A DNA stretch of 64,000 bases from CALHVX01 sp039198065 (GTDB taxonomy: Bacteria; Pseudomonadota; Gammaproteobacteria; Pseudomonadales; Azotimanducaceae): the NCBI GenBank assembly GCA_039198065.1, contig JBCCTU010000009.1, positions 111,733 to 175,732 of the forward strand. The letters are read 5' to 3'. Shown here one piece after another: positions 59,825 through 64,000 of the stretch. A model generated the notes under the pieces. The model did not search any database. It saw only the letters and a program-made list of their open reading frames with translations, and was not told where the DNA came from. The position numbers and the translations under genes are program-made. Within the stretch, counting starts at the first letter, position 1, and every line of letters begins with the position of its first letter.

Positions 59825-62221
59825 CTAGAGCCGAAGGTCAAGTACGAGGGATACGGTACGCGGCGGTCGCAAACTGATTCCGGCTTGGTTGTTCAAACCA
59901 AAGGTTCCGTTGAGAACTCCCGCTGCGGCAAAGTTTGTGAGTTCCGGGCTGTCTTCGTCGAACAGGTTTGCAACTACGAGCGAAACCGCACCGCGAGCGA
60001 ACTCGTAGCCGAAGCGTGCATTGACGATCGCGGCCGCGTCGACCCGCTCCGTAAGTCCTGCTCCCAATTCGCTCTCCGACAGGTTGAAAATATCCGAGTA
60101 GTAGCTCGATTTGTAGCTGACGGAAGCGCTCCCGAAGAATCCGTTTTCGTGTCGATAACTTGCACCAATGTTTAATGAAACCCGCTCGGCTCGATCAAGC
60201 TCGTTACCTGCGAGGTCTACGGTTTCGTCTTCTGGCGTCTCTGGGTCATCGGCGGTGAACAGGAACTCTGTAAATTCCGTATCTTTGAGCGCAAGACTGC
60301 CGTACAGATCCCAGCGATCCGAAATTCTCAGGTCAACGGATGCCTCCAGGCCGTAGAGATCGGTCGCACCGGCGTTGGTGGTTATGCCGAGTCCCACTTC
60401 GTTGGTGAAGTTGACCTGCTGGTCCGTATACTGACTGTAATACAGCGTTCCATTGAACGTCAGGTCGCCATCGAACCACACCGTTCGCCAGCCGGCTTCG
60501 ACGGTATCCAGAAATTCTGGATCAAATCGGACAACGTTGAATCCGTCCGAAGCTGCCTCGAGGGACGCGGCTAAGGTGGTGCCGCCGGCCCGGTAGCCTC
60601 GACGTGCGCCGAAAAATACCGATCGGTCGCCATCGATGTTGTAGGTCACCGCGGCGCTTGGCAGAAACACGGTAACGTCGTCTGAGAGCACTTCACCGGG
60701 AGGAAAGGTGAAGAGTGTTTCTCCCGCGACCTGGCACAGAATATCGATGGTGGGTAAGGGTACGCCAAAGACAAAGCCTGGTAGCGTCAGCAAACAGTCC
60801 GACGGGATTGCAAGGGAGACATTGTCTACGGTCTCCGTGATGAAGCTCTCGCGGTCTACCCGCAGGCCCAAGTCGATGTTCCATTTTTCATTAGGCTCGT
60901 AGCGCCAGGATGTGTAGGCGGCGTAGTTCTCCGTGGCAGCGATGTTGTTGCCGCCGTTGGTAAAAATGGATTCCGCCGGATTGGGAGATATTCCGAATAC
61001 GCTCTGAGTGATTGGCGCGATCTCAAGCGTAAACGTGTTGATCCCGTCCGACTCCGTATCGAAGTAGTAGAACCCAAAGACGCCGGTAAGCTTCTCGGAG
61101 TCGAACTTGAAGCGAAGGTCGCCACTGAAGGTGTCGACTTCCGATTCGCCGGCGTTACCGATTCCCCCGAAAGGATTCTGCTGAATGGAAAACTGGGAAT
61201 TCACGTTCTCTGATCGTTCGAAGGTGCCGATGAATTCAGCCGTGATGTTATTGGAGAGGTCGTAGGACAGGTCCGTTAGGAGCTTGACCGTTTCGATTTC
61301 CGACTGTGGGAGAAAATTTGAAAACGTGTCGTAGTCCGTCGCATCGAACGAAGCGAGGCGCGCTCTGCGTTCATCGGCCGTTTCGCTTCCCGTTGGCGCG
61401 GGGCTCTGCGAGAAGGGAACAGTCCGGGCGGAATTTGTTTCCGTGTACTCGACGGTGAATTCAGCCCGTAGGGCTTCGATGGCAGCCGGTTCGGCTAGGA
61501 TCTTTGCGCGTACAGTCAGGTTGTCCTGCTCGTCGTCGGCTTGATCGTCGTTCAGCGGATTGGTAACGAAGCCGTCCGCTTCGTTGAAGTCCCCGGTGAT
61601 ACGGAACGCGAGTTGGTCCGCAATGATTGGTCCGGTGATCAGGGCCGAGTATTGACGCACACCGAAGTTGCCGGCTCTGATGCGCGCGGCTGTTTCCCAT
61701 TCGTAAATCGGATCGTTCGAGGTCAGGACGATCGCACCGCCAATGGCGTTACGACCCTGAAGAATGGATTGTGAACCTCGAAGAACCTCTACCTGCTGCA
61801 GATCCCAGAGGTTGTCTGTGGAATTGATCGCACTCGCCGAGAGCGGTGCGCCATCGAGAAAAATGTTGATCGCCTGGCTCTGACCGGCACCACCGGTACC
61901 GTTACGGTTGATACCGCGGATGCTCACGTTGTCCAGATTACCGCCGATGACGGAGACGCCCGGGGTCCGCGAAACGGCGTCAGAGATCTCAAAAACACCG
62001 TCCCGCAACAGGCGATCCGCCGTGAGAATCTCGACGGAGTCGACCGAGTCCTGCGTCGAGAAGTTGAGCTTGGAACCGACGACGATCACTTCTTCGATCG
62101 CGGCTCCCTCGGGCGGCTGCTCGTCCGCCTCCTCGGCGGCTCCCGCGAGGTAGGGCGCTGCAGCCAACAGAAAGGCGACGCCCGAGAGCGCTCGTGGATT
62201 GGGTCGGGGATAGGGTCGCAC
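59825..62221 (-). CDS. TonB-dependent outer-membrane receptor, iron-regulated
   Basis: The 798-residue receptor has a signal peptide (ALSGVAFLLAAAPYLAGAAE), a TonB box region EEVIVVGSKL, a plug domain with SRTPGVSVIGG, NVSIRGINRNG and SQAINIFLDGAPLS, and a 22-strand barrel ending in the aromatic/leucine terminus VLDLRL. It imports a ferric siderophore or similar iron complex. GTG 62221 (GGAG five bases before) is preferred over GTG 62251, because the latter sits directly behind the -10 box. A Fur-type box lies in the promoter spacer. No siderophore synthesis gene is in the window. Confidence 0.93.
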   Translation of the reverse strand: MRPYPRPNPRALSGVAFLLAAAPYLAGAAEEADEQPPEGAAIEEVIVVGSKLNFSTQDSVDSVEILTADRLLRDGVFEISDAVSRTPGVSVIGGNLDNVSIRGINRNGTGGAGQSQAINIFLDGAPLSASAINSTDNLWDLQQVEVLRGSQSILQGRNAIGGAIVLTSNDPIYEWETAARIRAGNFGVRQYSALITGPIIADQLAFRITGDFNEADGFVTNPLNDDQADDEQDNLTVRAKILAEPAAIEALRAEFTVEYTETNSARTVPFSQSPAPTGSETADERRARLASFDATDYDTFSNFLPQSEIETVKLLTDLSYDLSNNITAEFIGTFERSENVNSQFSIQQNPFGGIGNAGESEVDTFSGDLRFKFDSEKLTGVFGFYYFDTESDGINTFTLEIAPITQSVFGISPNPAESIFTNGGNNIAATENYAAYTSWRYEPNEKWNIDLGLRVDRESFITETVDNVSLAIPSDCLLTLPGFVFGVPLPTIDILCQVAGETLFTFPPGEVLSDDVTVFLPSAAVTYNIDGDRSVFFGARRGYRAGGTTLAASLEAASDGFNVVRFDPEFLDTVEAGWRTVWFDGDLTFNGTLYYSQYTDQQVNFTNEVGLGITTNAGATDLYGLEASVDLRISDRWDLYGSLALKDTEFTEFLFTADDPETPEDETVDLAGNELDRAERVSLNIGASYRHENGFFGSASVSYKSSYYSDIFNLSESELGAGLTERVDAAAIVNARFGYEFARGAVSLVVANLFDEDSPELTNFAAAGVLNGTFGLNNQAGISLRPPRTVSLVLDLRL

Positions 62222-62251
62222 GATGGCTCCGGGCTCGGGTTCGTAGACCAC

Positions 62252-62281
62252 ATATTAATGAGAATTATTCTCATATGTAAA
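62252..62281 (-). promoter_or_regulatory. Promoter with Fur-type box in its spacer
   Basis: On the minus strand a -35-like TTTACA (62276-62281) and a -10-like TAATAT (62252-62257) stand 18 bases apart. The spacer is filled by a perfect 17-base palindrome ATGAGAAT-A-ATTCTCAT (62258-62274), which matches the 7-1-7 Fur box pattern. A repressor bound there would block RNA polymerase, so the downstream receptor should be induced by iron starvation. This also shows that translation starts downstream of 62251. Promoter boxes are by eye. Confidence 0.75.
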
Positions 62282-62751
62282 CTGTTTAACAAAAGTTGTT
62301 TCCGAAGGGACGTTCGAACGGATTTCGTCCGAAGCCAACGCGCAGGCGCGTTGCCCGCCGGGTGGGTGCAATTGGAGGTAAGGAGCGCACCGGTGCGTGG
62401 CCCACGCTGGAAGCTCGAAGCGGCAGTCCCGGGCAGAAAAAGGCTCGGGGTACCGAAAGCGGGTTGCTCGGTTAGAAGGAGACCTGGTCGATGCGCACCG
62501 TTTGTTCACCTGCGGGCAAGGCGGACGCTGCATCTCGACGGCTGCCTCCGCTGCGACTGCTTTCCGCTCCGCGTTGGCGGTCTTTCACTTCGCGAGAGGT
62601 GAGAGCTCCCGAGGCGCCATCTCGTGGCCGATCGGGCCGGCCGAGCACCGGCTGGAACCGAAAACCTGACCCCCGGGTGACAGCGGGTGCGGCGGCGTCC
62701 ACTGCCCCGTGGGGGCCTACCGCCCCTTCATGAGGGATCGAGCTGCTGCGG
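62282..62751. other. Non-coding or decayed stretch between receptor promoter and IS remnant
   Basis: No supported gene is seen in these 470 bases. Short open frames on both strands have Arg/Ser-rich translations typical of antisense or random GC-rich sequence. The first ~60 bases are AT-rich and belong to the receptor promoter; the rest is GC-rich. It may be leftover sequence from the deletion that removed most of the insertion element next to it. Confidence 0.4.
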
Positions 62752-62967
62752 TTAGCGAGATCTTATCGACGTGACGCCACAGCGCGCAGTGCGCTGGGCT
62801 GGAGCGTTACTTACGGCAGGTAGCGGAGTGCTGCTACCAGAACGCCAGGCGCCGGGGAGCGCCTGCTTCAGATCACCTAGCTGGCCATTAGAGGTGAATA
62901 CTTTTTGGGGGTTCTGACCCGTCAGCAGCTCGTCAAGCAGCTTCGGGTCAATCCGGGTCTTAGCCAT
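62752..62967 (-). pseudogene. IS256-family transposase remnant (N-terminus only)
   Basis: A frame from ATG 62967 begins MAKTRIDPKLLDELLTGQ and continues through VFTSNGQLGDLKQAL, which is the N-terminal signature of IS256/Mutator-type transposases (LLDxLLxGxDPxxxFxxxGLLxELKKAL). After residue ~37 (about 62856) similarity stops, where AERALNAELDHHL would be expected, so only a tenth of the gene remains. GAGGAGG before the ATG is intact. The upstream 60 bases, starting near 63027 with GTGTCAGTAATTTTGCG on the minus strand, look like the element's terminal sequence. The other end of the element is absent. Confidence 0.7.
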
Positions 62968-63015
62968 ACGTCCCTCCTCGGGATCGCCTTCATCGTATGG
63001 CTCACAAACGCAAAA

Positions 63016-63078
63016 TTACTGACACTCCTTTTTCAGGAAGCGATCGAGGGCAGCTTTCGACAAAGAAGAAACGGTCAT
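63016..63078 (-). pseudogene. 20-codon gene stub cut off at the IS terminus
   Basis: ATG 63078 has a good ribosome site (GGGAG eight bases upstream) and lies 29 bases after the effector gene on the same strand. It encodes MTVSSLSKAALDRFLKKECQ and then stops at TAA 63016-63018. The last few codons and the stop lie in what appears to be the end of the IS256-type element (GTGTCAGTAA...). The simplest reading is a longer gene, downstream of the effector, that was interrupted by the insertion and later lost. Its family cannot be told from 17 residues. Confidence 0.45.
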
Positions 63079-63107
63079 GGGTTCAGCTCCCGATGACACC
63101 TTCCGTG

Positions 63108-63581
63108 TTACACAACGGTGGAGACTGCCCAGACGCCAGAAAAGATCGAACCAAGCAGAGAACACACCATCGCGTTGCTAAGTAGCCTATATTTCTCTTG
63201 GTATATCTTCGACATCACAGACACTAGTGTCGTTAGTTCTGAATAGAGATCTGCGGAATCATCCGTTACCAACTGATGATAAGCACCAACGTCGAATTCA
63301 GCGATCTTTCCTGGCAAAGACAATGTACCGAGCCCTGAGTATTCGGTTTTTTTTGTTATCCAATGACGTCGAGGCCAGATGACGTAACCTGCTACTGCAA
63401 TACCTAATGATAGGAAGGCGAGGCCCAGTAAAGCTCCACCCCTTACCTCACCATCGAGGCCGAAGATGCCAGCAAAGACGGCGAGATCTAGGGCAATGAT
63501 TGCCGTGGCTTTTTGATCGGCGAATTTGACGTTTTCTAGTATGTGGTTGTGGGTGAACGTCAGGTACTCAGATAAGCGCAC
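63108..63581 (-). CDS. Pycsar-type transmembrane effector protein (PycTM, DUF5706-like)
   Basis: The 157-residue protein has the layout of Pycsar membrane effectors: an N-terminal helix with HNHILENVKFADQKATAII, two spans (AIIALDLAVFAGIFGL and GALLGLAFLSLGIAVAGYVIW), a soluble middle, and KIYQEKYRLLSNAMVCSLLGSIFSGVWAV as final helix and span. The F-A-D-x-K-A motif followed by a membrane helix and the late K-x4-L motif are diagnostic. In Pycsar a cyclase makes cUMP or cCMP on phage infection and the effector damages the membrane. GTG 63581 has GGAGG upstream; TTG 63614 is less likely. No cyclase gene is visible. GC content is lower than in the neighbouring genes. Confidence 0.75.
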   Translation of the reverse strand: MRLSEYLTFTHNHILENVKFADQKATAIIALDLAVFAGIFGLDGEVRGGALLGLAFLSLGIAVAGYVIWPRRHWITKKTEYSGLGTLSLPGKIAEFDVGAYHQLVTDDSADLYSELTTLVSVMSKIYQEKYRLLSNAMVCSLLGSIFSGVWAVSTVV

Positions 63582-63960
63582 GTGCCCTCCAATAGGTTGC
63601 TGCTCTTTACGCAAGATTTTGCTTCTTAATCGCTAGAACAACGACCCACAACCAGTAATGGTATTGCGTTAGATGAGAAAGACAGCTTCGGGTCGAAGTA
63701 GGACAGTCAATTCCAACGTTTGCGAACGGCCGTTTTTTCGAAGTCCAGCTCGATCTGCCACCTCGCTCACTAACAGCTGTACTTATTCCCTACTTAGGCC
63801 GTGATAGCCTTACGGCGTGCAATGGCGAGTGGTTTCGGCCTTTCGAACCCGATTGGACTTTTGCGCAGACTTGGTTGCACCGATGAAGTTATCGAGATTT
63901 TATCGTGTCGGAGTTTGTGTGAGTGGCCACTACGGCTGTAGACTTTGTTCCAATGCTTTA
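63582..63960. other. Lower-GC spacer between effector gene and tRNA
   Basis: No gene is supported in these 379 bases. The right part should contain the promoter of the tRNA gene, although the -35/-10 candidates I see (TTGTGT and TGTAGA, 16 bases apart, near 63917-63944) are weak. ACGGCCGT followed by six T near 63725 resembles a terminator but has no loop. The base composition continues the drop seen in the effector gene. Confidence 0.35.
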
Positions 63961-64000
63961 GGCGCGTAGCTCAGTTGGTTAGAGCGCTACCTTGACATGG
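63961..64000 (+). tRNA. tRNA-Val (anticodon GAC), 5' part
   Basis: The last 40 bases are the start of a tRNA: acceptor strand GGCGCGT, D-arm AGCTCAGTTGGTTAGAGC, and the anticodon arm CTACCTTGACATGG cut by the window end. The anticodon loop reads CTTGACA with GAC in the middle, which decodes valine GUC/GUU. The T-arm and 3' end lie outside the window. It is transcribed away from the effector gene. Confidence 0.92.

Noticed and set aside
62397..62702. Overlapping short ORFs on both strands between receptor and IS remnant
   Set aside because: Arg/Ser/Ala-rich translations without motifs or ribosome sites; no family recognised.
63720..63740. ACGGCCGT plus T-run as an intrinsic terminator
   Set aside because: The dyad has no room for a loop, so it cannot form a stable hairpin.

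Overview
The window is one stretch of a bacterial chromosome with roughly 60% GC, dense genes, short spacers and frequent stop/start overlaps. The gene content points to a free-living aerobic gammaproteobacterium, probably an uncultured or marine lineage. The pointers are RdgC (a beta/gammaproteobacterial protein), the CysD plus fused CysNC sulfate-activation pair, the very large NAD-specific glutamate dehydrogenase, FrmA/FrmB formaldehyde detoxification, and many SDR, acyl-CoA, thiolase, Rieske and LLM oxidoreductase genes. The species cannot be read from the sequence.

Layout. 0-4 kb: end of an enoyl-CoA hydratase, then cysD (with an unrecognised ~200-residue N-terminal extension) coupled to cysNC. 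4-11 kb: zinc-free MDR reductase, glutamine synthetase-family enzyme, SDRs, an NTF2-like protein and the frmA-frmB pair. A convergent spacer at 9.93-10.09 kb holds short repeats and a strongly folded element. 11-26 kb: rdgC, an S9 peptidase lipoprotein, an LLM oxidoreductase, a nitroreductase, the 1,561-residue glutamate dehydrogenase, gamma-glutamyltransferase, a lipase-like hydrolase, NAD-isocitrate dehydrogenase and a thiolase. 26-42 kb: SDR, HDOD-GAF protein, Rieske oxygenase, trypsin-like protease, acyl-CoA dehydrogenase, hybrid histidine kinase, argE, phosphoesterase, class I fumarase, a DUF2254 gene broken by a frameshift, and a DUF3445 haem N-demethylase-like gene. 42-50 kb: a secreted propeller-amidohydrolase, then a translationally coupled cassette of histidine kinase, tandem-receiver protein and TPR-TonB protein. 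50-62 kb: serine hydrolase and lipoprotein, MATE pump, a 77-residue acidic protein, uvrB, then a three-gene ABC/HlyD/TolC export cluster, and a TonB-dependent receptor with a Fur-type box inside its promoter.

The last 1.7 kb is different. It holds an IS256-type transposase remnant, a 20-codon gene stub that ends in the IS terminus, a lower-GC gene for a Pycsar-type transmembrane effector, and the start of a tRNA-Val(GAC) gene. It looks like a small decayed defence or mobile locus beside a tRNA.

The two strongest leads are the export cluster at 55.5-59.8 kb and the orphan Pycsar effector at 63.1-63.6 kb. The ABC protein of the export cluster has lost every catalytic motif of its ATPase domain although its HlyD and TolC partners look intact. 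The gene just downstream of the Pycsar effector, possibly its partner, appears to have been cut by the insertion sequence.
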